Source: Sodaliphilus pleomorphus
Lineage (GTDB): Bacteria > Bacteroidota > Bacteroidia > Bacteroidales > Muribaculaceae
Assembly: GCF_009676955.1 (NCBI RefSeq)
Contig: NZ_CP045696.1
Span: forward strand, 2,623,001 to 2,687,000
Direction of reading: 5' to 3'
DNA: 64,000 nt
Shown: positions 8,337 through 16,570 of the stretch, piece after piece
Position numbering within the stretch: position 1 is the first letter of the stretch
Layout of the letters: every line of letters begins with the position of its first letter
Notes under the pieces: generated by a model
Databases searched by the model: none
Told to the model about the DNA's origin: nothing
What the model saw: the letters and a program-made list of their open reading frames with translations, nothing else
Made by a program: the position numbers and the translations under genes

Positions 8337-9773
8337 TCAATATCTCATCTCGCCCAGCACCTTCGACAGGTACACGTCGCACAGCTGGATGTCGATTTGG
8401 GCATCGATGTTGTCGCTATAGGCCTTGAACCATGCAGTTTGGGCGGTGAGCACCTCGTCGAGGTTCATCACGCCCTCTTTGTAGCCCACAGTGGCACAGC
8501 GCAGGTTCTCGTTGGCCGACACGAGATTGGCCTTGGTCTTCTCGTAGGTCTTCCATGCCTCCTGGTAGCGATAGGCGGCTTGGTTCACTTGCAGGGCAAT
8601 TTTCTCTTTGGCGTCTTCGAGCTCTACACGCTTGATGCGGGCGTCGGCCAGGGCAGCCTTGTATTTGTTAGACAGCCCTCCCCAGTGCCACAGTGGCACT
8701 TTCACCATGGCGCCTACCGAGAACCCGAAGCCAAACTTGTTTTCAAAGCCGTTATAGGCGTTGGGGTTCAGTGCGTGATAGGCAGCAAAGGCTGCCACTT
8801 GGGGCATCATCTCGCTCTTGGTCACATTGGCCTTCTCGTCGTAGATCTTGGTGGCCAGCGTGAGCGATTCTATCTCGTGGCGCTTGCTGTAGACCGTGTC
8901 CATGTTGAATCGTGAAGGGCGCAGGGTGCCCTCGATGTCTTCCTTGTCCTCATCGGCCAGGGTGTAGCGGCGGTCGATGGGCTGGCCGCACAGCTGGTTG
9001 AGCAGCATGCGCGACAAGGCCAGTCCGTTTTCCACCTTGGTCAGGTTCACGTTGCCCTCGTTCACTTTCACGTCTACACTCAGCTTGTTGGCTTGTGTGG
9101 CTACGCCCTGCTTCATCATTTTCTCCACATCGCTGTCGAGGTTCTTCACAAGTTTCAAGTAGCTGTGCACGAGTTTCTCCTTGGCTCTGAGCGACACCAC
9201 CTGCCAGTAGGCTTGGTCCACGTTGTAGATCACGTCTTCGATTTTGCTGTCGTTCATCGAGCGGGCCAGCTCTTCGGCATATTTTGTGATGGCGTTCATG
9301 GCTCTTATTTTCCCTCCCATGTAGATGGGTTGCACTGCAGTGATAGCTCCGGCAAAGATGTTGTGGATGTCGGCCGTGAGTGCGCTTTTGGGCAGCAGTG
9401 CCACCATCGAGGGCACTATCGAGCCGTCGACCACTGCCGGCATGCCTGTGGCCGGGTCGGTGACCAGGCCGAAGTCGTACTTGCCTGTGGCGCTGTTATA
9501 GGTCTTGATGGGCAGGTACTGGTCTTCTTTTTTGAGCGACACCTTGTGCTGGTTGTAGATGTAGCCACCCACAAGGTCGATGCTGGGCAGGTAGGCCGCG
9601 GCGGCTTCCTTGCGCTGGTAGCCTGCTTGCTCTATCTTGATGTTGCCTGCTTGAATCTCCCTGTTGTTGTTGATGGCCATGCGGCGGCACGAGTCGAGCG
9701 ATACTGTGCCCTGGGCCATTCCCTGTATCGACATCAACAACGCAAAATATAGCAATAACTTGAACTTGCGCAT
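8337..9773 (-). CDS. TolC-family outer membrane efflux channel
   Basis: 478 residues from ATG 9771-9773 (MRKFKLLLYFALLMSIQGMA), which gives a clean signal peptide ending near MAQG. The upstream ATG at 9803 lies directly against the promoter box and would fall outside the transcript. The body has two coiled-coil repeats typical of outer membrane efflux proteins (for example KVNEGNVNLTKVENGLALSR and QVNQAAYRYQEAWKTYEKTK). It is the first gene of the tolC-hlyD-permease-permease operon and forms the outer-membrane exit duct. Confidence 0.92.
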   Translation of the reverse strand: MRKFKLLLYFALLMSIQGMAQGTVSLDSCRRMAINNNREIQAGNIKIEQAGYQRKEAAAAYLPSIDLVGGYIYNQHKVSLKKEDQYLPIKTYNSATGKYDFGLVTDPATGMPAVVDGSIVPSMVALLPKSALTADIHNIFAGAITAVQPIYMGGKIRAMNAITKYAEELARSMNDSKIEDVIYNVDQAYWQVVSLRAKEKLVHSYLKLVKNLDSDVEKMMKQGVATQANKLSVDVKVNEGNVNLTKVENGLALSRMLLNQLCGQPIDRRYTLADEDKEDIEGTLRPSRFNMDTVYSKRHEIESLTLATKIYDEKANVTKSEMMPQVAAFAAYHALNPNAYNGFENKFGFGFSVGAMVKVPLWHWGGLSNKYKAALADARIKRVELEDAKEKIALQVNQAAYRYQEAWKTYEKTKANLVSANENLRCATVGYKEGVMNLDEVLTAQTAWFKAYSDNIDAQIDIQLCDVYLSKVLGEMRY

Positions 9774-9805
9774 AAAATTTGACACGTGTATCGTTAAATC
9801 CATTG

Positions 9806-9813
9806 CAAATATA
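9806..9813 (-). promoter_or_regulatory. -7 box for the efflux operon
   Basis: TATATTTG on the minus strand, 33 bp upstream of the tolC-family ATG; matches TAnnTTTG. It supports the internal start chosen for that gene. Confidence 0.5.
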
Positions 9814-9969
9814 CTGCAAAATAGAACACGATAATAAAATAACGGTGAATTTTACCACTTCCTTTGGACATTTGGACAACAGAGCGGCCCGAAAATGGCT
9901 GTATCGCATTTTCGGCCCGCTCTGCAGTTTCGGTTGTGGTTGGCTGGTGCTTCGGCCTCAGGCGGCGTT

Positions 9970-10731
9970 TCACTTGCCAGCGTTGCTCAAGTAGCATTTC
10001 ACCTCGCCAAATGGCAGTTTGCCCACTACCATGAGCGGCCTGCGGTCGGGGGCAGTCGAGAGCCAGGCGTCGAGGTCGTCGCTCGACTTGCGCTTGCCGT
10101 CTTGCGTGAACTTGAAGGTGATGTGGTAGGCCTGGTGGCGACTCTTGTCGCGCAGGGTGATGGCCTGCACGCCGCGATACTTGATGGTGAGCACCTCCTT
10201 GGTTTTGCCCGAGAAGATACAGGTCACATAGGACTTGTTGTGTGCCAGGTTGCCAAAGTCGAGGTTGCGCAGCATGTAGAACACACTGAGCATGTCGTAG
10301 GCATTGCCGCGGTTGGCCAGGTTGGCATGCTTGATGCCGCTCTTGCGCCACCGGGTGCACCGGGCTGTGGTAGTGCCGTTGCTGCGAGAGAATTGCACCA
10401 GGTCGCGGGCACGGTATTTCTTCTCGTGGGTGCACTTCTCGTACCTGATGGGCAGAAACTGGCTGTTCATCGTGCACTTCAGGGTGTCGCGCACCGGGTA
10501 GAACGTGTCGGCCCACGACCGGGTGCGGCCCACGAGCTGTGCATAGTAGCCTTGTGGGGTGCGCTTGATGCTGAGCCGTGCGTCGCCGGCATGTTTCCAT
10601 ATCACACCCCAGTGATACACGATTTGGAAATTGAGTGTCTCGCTTGTGTAGGTGCGGGCTGTGGCCGGCAAGGCCATCAAGGCGACTAATGCCGCAAGCA
10701 GTCCAAGTCTTATGGATCTTATTACCTTCAT
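9970..10731 (-). CDS. DUF3108 domain-containing exported protein
   Basis: 253 residues with a signal peptide (MKVIRSIRLGLLAALVALMA...ATA) and a beta-rich body typical of DUF3108: early LNFQIVYHWGVIWKHAGDAR, middle YDMLSVFYMLRNLDF, late RPLMVVGKLPFGEVKCYL. The YDMLSxxYxxR block is a common signature of this family. The function is unknown; the family is predicted to be periplasmic or outer-membrane-associated. It is the last gene of the gldE-phosphopantetheinyl transferase-dipeptidase run, 53 bp after the dipeptidase stop. Confidence 0.85.
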   Translation of the reverse strand: MKVIRSIRLGLLAALVALMALPATARTYTSETLNFQIVYHWGVIWKHAGDARLSIKRTPQGYYAQLVGRTRSWADTFYPVRDTLKCTMNSQFLPIRYEKCTHEKKYRARDLVQFSRSNGTTTARCTRWRKSGIKHANLANRGNAYDMLSVFYMLRNLDFGNLAHNKSYVTCIFSGKTKEVLTIKYRGVQAITLRDKSRHQAYHITFKFTQDGKRKSSDDLDAWLSTAPDRRPLMVVGKLPFGEVKCYLSNAGK

Positions 10732-10784
10732 TTTTGCATCAATTTTTGGGAGTTAGACCACTTTTCGCCCTCAAGGTTTAATTG

Positions 10785-12434
10785 TCACTTCTCGGGCTCG
10801 GTCACCTTCAGGCGGTCGCCGCTGCCACGTGCCACGGTGTTGTAGTAGTCCTGGGTGTAGCCCCCGAAGGTGGGCTGCACAGGCATACCGTAGGGGTTGT
10901 ACTCAAATTTCCCGTCTTTCTCGTGCTTGATGTTGCCGTCGAGATACTTCACAAAGAGGTATTTGGCCAGGTCCTGATAGGCCTTCATGTAGGTTTGCGA
11001 CTCGGCAATGCTGTAGTTGGTGAGATACTCTACAGCTTGGCGCTTGCTCGCCTTGAGCAGCTCTTGTGCCCGCTGCTCGGTGCTGGCCTGGTTGTGCTCA
11101 AAGCGGTCCTCGAGCTGGCCCTGCACTTTGCGTATGTCGGGGATCATGTAGCTGTAACGGTTGTAGGCTTGGTTGGCTATCAGGTTGTTGACCCAGAAGG
11201 CAGCGTCAAAGTCGAAGTGGTACAGGTCGGCCTTGCCGCTCTTGAAGCAGTCGGGCACCTCGGTGATGCTGCAGTACATGGGCACAAACACGGCGGTGTT
11301 GGCGTCGTCGACACCAAACCACAGGCAGCCTCCCACCTCGTCGGGCAGGCTGGCACGCATCTGCGAGACAAACACAAAGCCCGTCTGCTGTGTGGCAATG
11401 GCGCGCTCCTGGCAGTATTTCACGCTGTCGACGGTGAACTCCATAGGGCGGTAGCGGTAGGGAACGCCATAGTAGTTGGCAGCTCCTGGGTCGACGGTCA
11501 TGTCAAACGGGGTGCCCTCGTAGTGGTCGCGCATCATGTTCTGCAGGTCGCGCACGCTCAATTTCTTGTCGGGCTTCACATAGAGGGGCATTCGGACAGC
11601 TCCCTTCTTGCCGGCAATGTAGGGCAGGTACATGTCCATGCCGCTCTTGAAGCGGTTGAAGTAGCTCCACACGCGGGCATCGCAGCCACGCAGGGTGCCG
11701 AAGTCGCTGGGGGCGTAGGCTGTAGAAAACTCAAAGTCCTTGTCTTTGCCCTTGAAGTAGCCCATCTTGCGGGCAAAGGAGATCACGTCCTTGCTGTAGA
11801 GACAGTTCTCCTTGTCGTTGAGCGGGAAGTTGTAGATGCGGCTTTGGTTGGCGTGGGCGGCGATACAGTCGTCGGGGATGCGCATGGCTACCCACACAGC
11901 TCCTTTCTCCTTGGGGCCCTTGCCCACCATCTCGAGCACCCACACCTCGTTGGGGTCGCCTATCGAGAACGACTCGCCCTCGCTGTAGTAGCCGTATCGG
12001 GCCACGAGGTCGGTCATCACCTTTATGGCCTCTCGGGCGGTCTTGCTGCGTTGCAGGGCGATATAGATGAGGCTGCCGTAGTCGATGATGGCCGAGGTGT
12101 CGACCAGCTCCTCGCGGCCGCCAAAGGTGGACTCGGCCACAGTCACCTGGTGCTCGTTGATGTTGCCCACCACCTGATAGGTGTGGGCTACTTCGGGAAT
12201 ATAGCCCAGCGGCTTGCCCGAGTCCCAGTCGACGATGGCGCGCATCTCGCCGGGCTTGTGGTCGGCTGCGGGCAAAAACTGCAGGTCGCCGTAGAGGGTG
12301 TGGGAGTCGGCTGCATAGGTGATGAGCGTGCTGCCGTCGGTAGTGGCATTTTTGCCTGCCAGCAGGTTGGTGCAGGCCAGTGCGCTGCCTGCTGTGACTG
12401 CCGCCAGCGCAAGTGTGATGTTTCTGATGTTCAT
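10785..12434 (-). CDS. C69-family dipeptidase (PepD-like N-terminal nucleophile hydrolase)
   Basis: 549 residues. The start at ATG 12432-12434 overlaps the upstream phosphopantetheinyl transferase stop (ATGA), implying coupled translation. A signal-like segment (MNIRNITLALAAVTAGSALA) is followed directly by Cys in CTNLLAGKNATTDGS. In C69 enzymes this Cys becomes the N-terminal catalytic nucleophile after cleavage. GDPNEVWVLEMVGKG and WSYFNRFKSGMDMYLPY are typical family blocks. It probably cleaves dipeptides in the periplasm. Longer in-frame readings upstream are shadows of the neighbouring gene. Confidence 0.92.
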   Translation of the reverse strand: MNIRNITLALAAVTAGSALACTNLLAGKNATTDGSTLITYAADSHTLYGDLQFLPAADHKPGEMRAIVDWDSGKPLGYIPEVAHTYQVVGNINEHQVTVAESTFGGREELVDTSAIIDYGSLIYIALQRSKTAREAIKVMTDLVARYGYYSEGESFSIGDPNEVWVLEMVGKGPKEKGAVWVAMRIPDDCIAAHANQSRIYNFPLNDKENCLYSKDVISFARKMGYFKGKDKDFEFSTAYAPSDFGTLRGCDARVWSYFNRFKSGMDMYLPYIAGKKGAVRMPLYVKPDKKLSVRDLQNMMRDHYEGTPFDMTVDPGAANYYGVPYRYRPMEFTVDSVKYCQERAIATQQTGFVFVSQMRASLPDEVGGCLWFGVDDANTAVFVPMYCSITEVPDCFKSGKADLYHFDFDAAFWVNNLIANQAYNRYSYMIPDIRKVQGQLEDRFEHNQASTEQRAQELLKASKRQAVEYLTNYSIAESQTYMKAYQDLAKYLFVKYLDGNIKHEKDGKFEYNPYGMPVQPTFGGYTQDYYNTVARGSGDRLKVTEPEK

Positions 12435-13096
12435 AGTTGGTTGTGTATTTGTGTTTTTTGGATGTATTGCTTGGCACAGGCGAAGGTGATCATGTACCTG
12501 TCGCCCATAGTGGTGTGCAGGTAGTAGGGCGTGGCCTTGAAGCCGCCCTGGTGGGCGAGTTGCTGGCCTCGATGGGGGGTGGCAAAACGGTCGACTGTGA
12601 TGTCGCTGGCATAGTTGCCCACTTGCTGTCGCTCGCCCACGGCCTTGAATATGGCTTCCTTGGCCATCCAGGCTACCATGTGGCCGTCGACGTCGCCGGT
12701 ATCGAGCCAGGTTTTCTCCTCGTCGTTGACGTAGAAGTCGCGCACGCCCAGCACGCGCCGCCCGTAACGCTCCACGTCGACGCCCATGCGGTGGGTGGCG
12801 TTGAGCCCAATGCACAGCAGCCCACGTGTGTGGGCTATGGTGATGTGTGCCTGGCACCCCTCGATGTAGGGGTCGTCGTCGGCGTTGTGGCGCAGTGTGG
12901 CGCTTTGGCCCACGATGCGTTTCACGAGCAGTCGCTCGCCCAGAATTTCCCGGCGGCGGTATTCCGATTTTGCCTCACAGTGGGCGGGCAGTCCCTCGGC
13001 AGCACACATGCAGGCCAATTGTTGCGAGGTCTCGCTGAGCATCCACATGTGCAGCACAGTCCCGTCGATATATGTCTTAGTACCAGCGTAGGCCAT
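12431..13096 (-). CDS. 4'-phosphopantetheinyl transferase superfamily protein (Sfp-like)
   Basis: 221 residues. It transfers the 4'-phosphopantetheine arm of CoA to a carrier-protein serine. The magnesium-binding motif is MGVDVERYGRR (near residue 110). The second signature is WMAKEAIFKAVG (near 150), matching WxxKEAxxK. An upstream IAHTRG equals the SxSHxxG-like block. It lies 13 bp after gldE and overlaps the dipeptidase start by 4 bp. A gldE-PPTase arrangement recurs in Bacteroidales. The carrier substrate cannot be told from the sequence; it may serve as the AcpS equivalent. Confidence 0.92.
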   Translation of the reverse strand: MAYAGTKTYIDGTVLHMWMLSETSQQLACMCAAEGLPAHCEAKSEYRRREILGERLLVKRIVGQSATLRHNADDDPYIEGCQAHITIAHTRGLLCIGLNATHRMGVDVERYGRRVLGVRDFYVNDEEKTWLDTGDVDGHMVAWMAKEAIFKAVGERQQVGNYASDITVDRFATPHRGQQLAHQGGFKATPYYLHTTMGDRYMITFACAKQYIQKTQIHNQL

Positions 13097-13109
13097 GGGT
13101 GGTGGTGTC

Positions 13110-14465
13110 TTATTTTTTGTTGTTGTCTTTGCCGTTGTCGGGGGAGACGACGACTTTCACCTTGGCGATGCGGAATTTTTTTACCTTCAGCACGGTAAAC
13201 TGGCAGCGGCCACAGGTGATTTCTTCCTTCTCCTTAGGGAAGTCGCCTTTCACGTTGAGCAGCAGGCCGGCTATGGTCTCGGCATCTTCGAGTTGCTTGT
13301 CGTCGAAGTCGTCCTCGCTGGTGCCGGTCACCTCGTAGAAGTCGTTGAGCGAGGTCTTGGCATCGAAGATATAGGTGTTGTCGGCCACCTTGCTGTAGAA
13401 TTTCTCCTCGGTGTCATACTCGTCGTCGATGTCGCCCACAATCTCCTCGAGCACGTCCTCGAGGGTGCATATTCCCTGAGTGCAGCCATACTCGTCGACC
13501 ACAATGGCCATGTGCACTTTCTTCTTGCGGAAGTCCTCGAGCAGGTCGTCGATTTGCCGTGTCTCGGGCACAAAATACACCGGTCGCAGCAGGGTTTGCC
13601 ACCTGAAGCTGTTGTCGCGCTTGCCTATGTAGGGCAGCAAGTCCTTGGCATAGAGCATGCCCTTGATGTTGTCGGGGCTTTCTTCATACACGGGCATACG
13701 CGAGTATCCGTTTTCGACCACGGTCTTCACCACGTCGTCGAATGTGGTGTCGTAGTCGATGTCGACCACGTCGATGCGCGGACGCATGATTTCGGTCACC
13801 GTCTTCTCGCCAAAGGTGAGTATGCCCTTGAGCATCTCTTTTTCGTCGGTCGACTTCAAGTCGCTCACCTCCAGGGCGCGGTTCAGGTCTTCCATCGAGA
13901 TGTCGTCGCTGCGCTTGCTCACTGCCTTGCGCACAATCAGGGTGCTCTTGACCATGAGCTTCGACAGGGGACCGAACACTTTCATCATCACACTCAGCCC
14001 GGGGGCCGCCATCTCGGCAAACTGCACGTTGTGGCTGCTGGCATAGAGCTTGGGTATGATTTCGCCGAAGAGCAGAATCAGGAAGGTGAGTATCACGGTT
14101 TGCACAACAAAATTGGCCACTGCACTGTTGAAGGTGAAGATGGTGTTCATGGCGTAGTTCAGTACCACGGCAATGAGCACGTTCACCGAGTTGTTGCCTA
14201 TCAATATTGTGGCCAGCAGCCGTTCGGGCTTGGAGAGCAGCTGCTTTATTCTTTCTTGTTTCGACTCGTCGTCGATGCTGTCGATATCTTCTTTCGAGAG
14301 CGAGAAATAGGCCAGCTCCGACCCTGAGTTGTAGGCCGAGTACATCAATGCAAAGAGCGCGATGATGATGGCGATGATACTGCCCGCAGTGGGCGTGTTG
14401 ACGGTGATGGCCTGCTGGTCAAGGGCCAAAATGTTTAGAAGACACGAAAGAGGGTCAGGATCCAA
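13110..14465 (-). CDS. gldE: GldE-type CBS/CorC-domain membrane protein
   Basis: 451 residues from a TTG start (14463-14465). An N-terminal DUF21/CNNM-like domain holds about four hydrophobic segments, with SGSELAYFSLS and LFGEIIPKLYASSHN. Paired CBS domains follow (MRPRIDVVDIDYDTTFDDVV and VDEYGCTQGICTLEDVLEE), then a CorC_HlyC C-terminal domain. Homologues named GldE accompany gliding/type IX secretion genes in Bacteroidetes; the family is also linked to magnesium or cobalt handling. TTG is chosen because no in-frame ATG gives the complete N-terminal helix and MDPDPLSCLLNIL fits homologous starts. First gene of its operon. Confidence 0.88.
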   Translation of the reverse strand: MDPDPLSCLLNILALDQQAITVNTPTAGSIIAIIIALFALMYSAYNSGSELAYFSLSKEDIDSIDDESKQERIKQLLSKPERLLATILIGNNSVNVLIAVVLNYAMNTIFTFNSAVANFVVQTVILTFLILLFGEIIPKLYASSHNVQFAEMAAPGLSVMMKVFGPLSKLMVKSTLIVRKAVSKRSDDISMEDLNRALEVSDLKSTDEKEMLKGILTFGEKTVTEIMRPRIDVVDIDYDTTFDDVVKTVVENGYSRMPVYEESPDNIKGMLYAKDLLPYIGKRDNSFRWQTLLRPVYFVPETRQIDDLLEDFRKKKVHMAIVVDEYGCTQGICTLEDVLEEIVGDIDDEYDTEEKFYSKVADNTYIFDAKTSLNDFYEVTGTSEDDFDDKQLEDAETIAGLLLNVKGDFPKEKEEITCGRCQFTVLKVKKFRIAKVKVVVSPDNGKDNNKK

Positions 14466-14548
14466 AATGCGGTATATTTAGTTCAACAATCAGCCTGCAG
14501 GCCTCGACGGCCCCAGTCAGGAAAATGCAAGTCGCATGTTTTCGCTCG

Positions 14549-14580
14549 CAAAGTTACAAAACTCTTGCCATCTGCCCAAA
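14549..14580 (-). promoter_or_regulatory. Bacteroidetes promoter for the gldE operon
   Basis: On the minus strand TTTG (14577-14580), a 20-bp spacer, then TAACTTTG (14549-14556): a near-consensus -33/-7 pair. It lies 84 bp upstream of the gldE TTG. Confidence 0.6.
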
Positions 14581-15131
14581 TCTATCATGTGGATTATTTG
14601 TTTATTCCGGACAATGAACTGTGTGCCGCATGCCGAAAAATACATGAGTGTTGGAGAAGAAAACAGGATAACGAGGCCGAGACGTTCACAACGTGTCCTA
14701 CACATAGAGGAAAGCTTAGGGTCAGTTCCAAACATGGGGCACGAGAGAAGAGAGAAAATGTCAGAATAGGTTCTTATCTTGCCAATAAGCATGGGTGGGA
14801 GATAGATCTAATGGCAAACCCTGATGGTGTAACCTCAGCAGATAGTTACAATAAATCTTTAGAAGTAAAGCAAGAATACAAAGTCTCCTCATCTGGATCT
14901 AAGTCGTCCATTGATTATTTGCTAAGATATGGGGCAAAACAAGCAGATAATGTAGTCTTGGTTTTACCACCCGACGTTTCTCTTGACAAATTGAGTAGCG
15001 CAATGCACGATAGAGTCAGAAGAACTAATCTTAAAACGGTCATGATCATAATCGATGGTAAAGACAAAACATACACCTTCGATGAAATCACTGCTAAAGG
15101 ATTTAAAGTAAGACAGGCAGACTTGACATAA
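14565..15131 (+). pseudogene. C-terminal fragment of a phage head-morphogenesis-type protein with a nuclease-like tail
   Basis: 188 readable codons with no good start: the frame opens at a TTG and the first in-frame ATG is far inside, so the N-terminus appears deleted. A Cys-rich stretch (CAACRKIHECW, then TTCPTHRGK) precedes a compact alpha/beta domain: NVRIGSYLANKHGWEIDLM, SADSYNKSLEVKQEYKV, SIDYLLRYGAKQADNVVL. The ending is typical of phage minor head proteins carrying BECR/CdiA-like nuclease tails. That family call is from memory of such tails and is moderate. GC content is clearly below that of neighbours. A hairpin at 15148-15178 follows. With the M15 and spanin-like genes it marks a phage remnant. 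Confidence 0.5.
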
Positions 15132-15314
15132 TCAAGACTGCCTGAATGTGGGGATTGAACCCTTTCGGGATAAATCCACCGCAAAGTTAAACACTTGTTT
15201 CCAAACTCCAAACAATTATGAAGATTTTTTAGACCACTACGACTTTTTTCATTTTAACCATTCGTATTCCCAAAAATGAACTGATTTTTAAAAATAATTA
15301 AGACAATGTACACA

Positions 15315-15764
15315 ATGAAGCATTTCACCATACGCGAACTCGTAAAGAGCCCTACAGCGCAACGTTTAGGAATTAGCAACGAGCCCACCGACGCCGTCAA
15401 GGCCAACCTCACCGCCCTGGTCGAGCACATTCTCGACCCGCTGCGCGAGGCCTGGGGCGCGCCCATCATCGTGACAAGCGGCTACCGCTCGCCAGCACTC
15501 AACAAGGCCATACACGGGGCCCAAAGCAGCCAGCATGTGCTTGGCCAAGCAGCCGACATACACACAGTTAGTGACAAGCCAGAGGATAACAGTAAACTCC
15601 TTGAGTTAATCATAAAACTCGGCCTGCCCTATGACCAAGTGATTAACGAGTATCCAAACAAGAAAATGCAGCCCGACTGGATACACGTGAGCTACAGTCC
15701 AAGACACAGGCGCAACAAGCTGACCTGCATAGGTGGAAAATACATCGCAGGATTAAATCCCTAA
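15315..15764 (+). CDS. M15-family peptidase, phage-endolysin-like
   Basis: 149 residues from ATG 15315 (MKHFTIRELVKSPTAQRLGI); an ATG three codons upstream (15306) is an alternative. Zinc-site features of the D-Ala-D-Ala/L-Ala-D-Glu peptidase M15_3 group are visible: TSGYRSPALNKAIHGA, then SQHVLGQAADIH (SxHxxxxAxD) and PDWIHVSY with the last His ligand. There is no signal peptide, as in phage endolysins that need a holin or spanin. The spanin-like gene begins 4 bp after the stop. It probably came with the phage remnant; such genes can also persist in domesticated elements. Confidence 0.88.
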   Translation: MKHFTIRELVKSPTAQRLGISNEPTDAVKANLTALVEHILDPLREAWGAPIIVTSGYRSPALNKAIHGAQSSQHVLGQAADIHTVSDKPEDNSKLLELIIKLGLPYDQVINEYPNKKMQPDWIHVSYSPRHRRNKLTCIGGKYIAGLNP

Positions 15765-15768
15765 CGCT

Positions 15769-16248
15769 ATGAAAGAGAAAAAAGGAGTAAGAAACGAGGG
15801 CTGCGCCGGTGCAGGCGTGACGGTGCTGGTGATATTCGGCATCATCTGCCTGCTGCTTTCCATGTGTGCCTGCAAGACCCAGTACAAGGTGGTGGAGGTG
15901 CCCCGGGTAGTCACGCAGACCAACGTGGAGCACCACACCAACATCGTGCGCGACACCCTGCTAAGGCGCGACAGCGTGATAATCGTGCAGCGCGGCGACA
16001 CCATCTACCACGAGACCTGGCACCACTTGCAGGCCATCAACAGGACTTATATCGCCGACACCGTGCGCGACACCATACCGCAGATTACCACCATCACCAA
16101 AACCGAGGTGCGGGAAGTCGAGAAAAAGCTCACTTCTTGGCAGCGCTTGAAGATGAAGCTCGGCGGGTGGCTGCTTGCGGCCGTGGCCGTGCTGCTGCTC
16201 GGCGGCGGGGTCTATGGAATACTCAAAATCAAGAAGATTGTAAAGTAG
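15769..16248 (+). CDS. Membrane lipoprotein-like/spanin-like small phage protein
   Basis: 159 residues. The N-terminal hydrophobic segment VTVLVIFGIICLLLSMCAC is followed by KTQYKVVEV and resembles a lipoprotein signal. A charged, beta/coil-rich middle has repeated VRDT motifs (IVRDTLLRRDSVIIVQRGDT, TVRDTIPQ). A second transmembrane helix, LGGWLLAAVAVLLLGGGVYG, precedes a Lys-rich tail. Proteins of this pattern regularly follow endolysins in Bacteroides phages. A spanin-like role, joining inner and outer membranes during lysis, is inferred from position and topology only. Confidence 0.6.
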   Translation: MKEKKGVRNEGCAGAGVTVLVIFGIICLLLSMCACKTQYKVVEVPRVVTQTNVEHHTNIVRDTLLRRDSVIIVQRGDTIYHETWHHLQAINRTYIADTVRDTIPQITTITKTEVREVEKKLTSWQRLKMKLGGWLLAAVAVLLLGGGVYGILKIKKIVK

Positions 16249-16293
16249 GTTTTCTCATATTGATTTTTAGGTTAATAGGTTAATTAGTTGCAA

Positions 16294-16322
16294 CGCTGGC
16301 TGCCCGTGATGGGTGGCCAGCG
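16294..16322 (+). terminator. Hairpin after the spanin-like gene
   Basis: CGCTGGC and GCCAGCG form a perfect 7-bp stem around a 15-nt loop, 46 bp after the stop codon. Only a weak T-rich stretch follows, so intrinsic termination is tentative. Confidence 0.4.
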
Positions 16323-16409
16323 CTGTTATGAAGCGATTACGTATGTAAAGAATGGCATTAAAGCGATTTACTAATGTCCTTCAAACGATTGAACAATAAG
16401 GTTTAAGAG

Positions 16410-16475
16410 ATACGTTTCGTTTTCAGAAGATATACGTTTCGTTCTATAATAACGAACATTTCGTTTTGAGGATTA
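16410..16475 (+). repeat. Three phased ~22-bp TTTCGTT repeats (operator-like) before a TATATTTG box
   Basis: TACGTTTCGTT occurs at 16411-16421 and 16433-16443, and a third TTTCGTT near 16459-16466, spaced about 22 bp, or two helical turns. The centre also forms an inverted repeat, TTCGTT-N7-AACGAA (16438-16456). A TATATTTG -7-type box follows at 16474-16481 on the plus strand. No plus-strand gene lies downstream before the converging receptor gene. This looks like a regulator binding region left from a lost gene, possibly of the phage remnant. Confidence 0.45.
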
Positions 16476-16503
16476 TATTTGTGTGCTTCCAGCAGTGCCC
16501 CAC

Positions 16504-16539
16504 AAAAAAATGCCAGGGCGCCGCACGGGCACCCTGGCA
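16504..16539 (-). terminator. Rho-independent terminator of the TonB-dependent receptor gene
   Basis: TGCCAGGG (16511-16518) pairs with CCCTGGCA (16532-16539). On the minus strand the stem is followed directly by seven T residues (16504-16510). It lies 32 bp past the receptor stop codon. Confidence 0.8.
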
Positions 16540-16570
16540 ATGCTGTATGGGGTGAATGTACAAGCCTGGT

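Noticed and set aside
15148..15178. T-arm-like GGGTTCAATCCC on the minus strand, possible tRNA or attachment-site remnant
   Set aside because: No matching acceptor, D or anticodon arms. The stretch folds better as a simple hairpin after the truncated phage gene.
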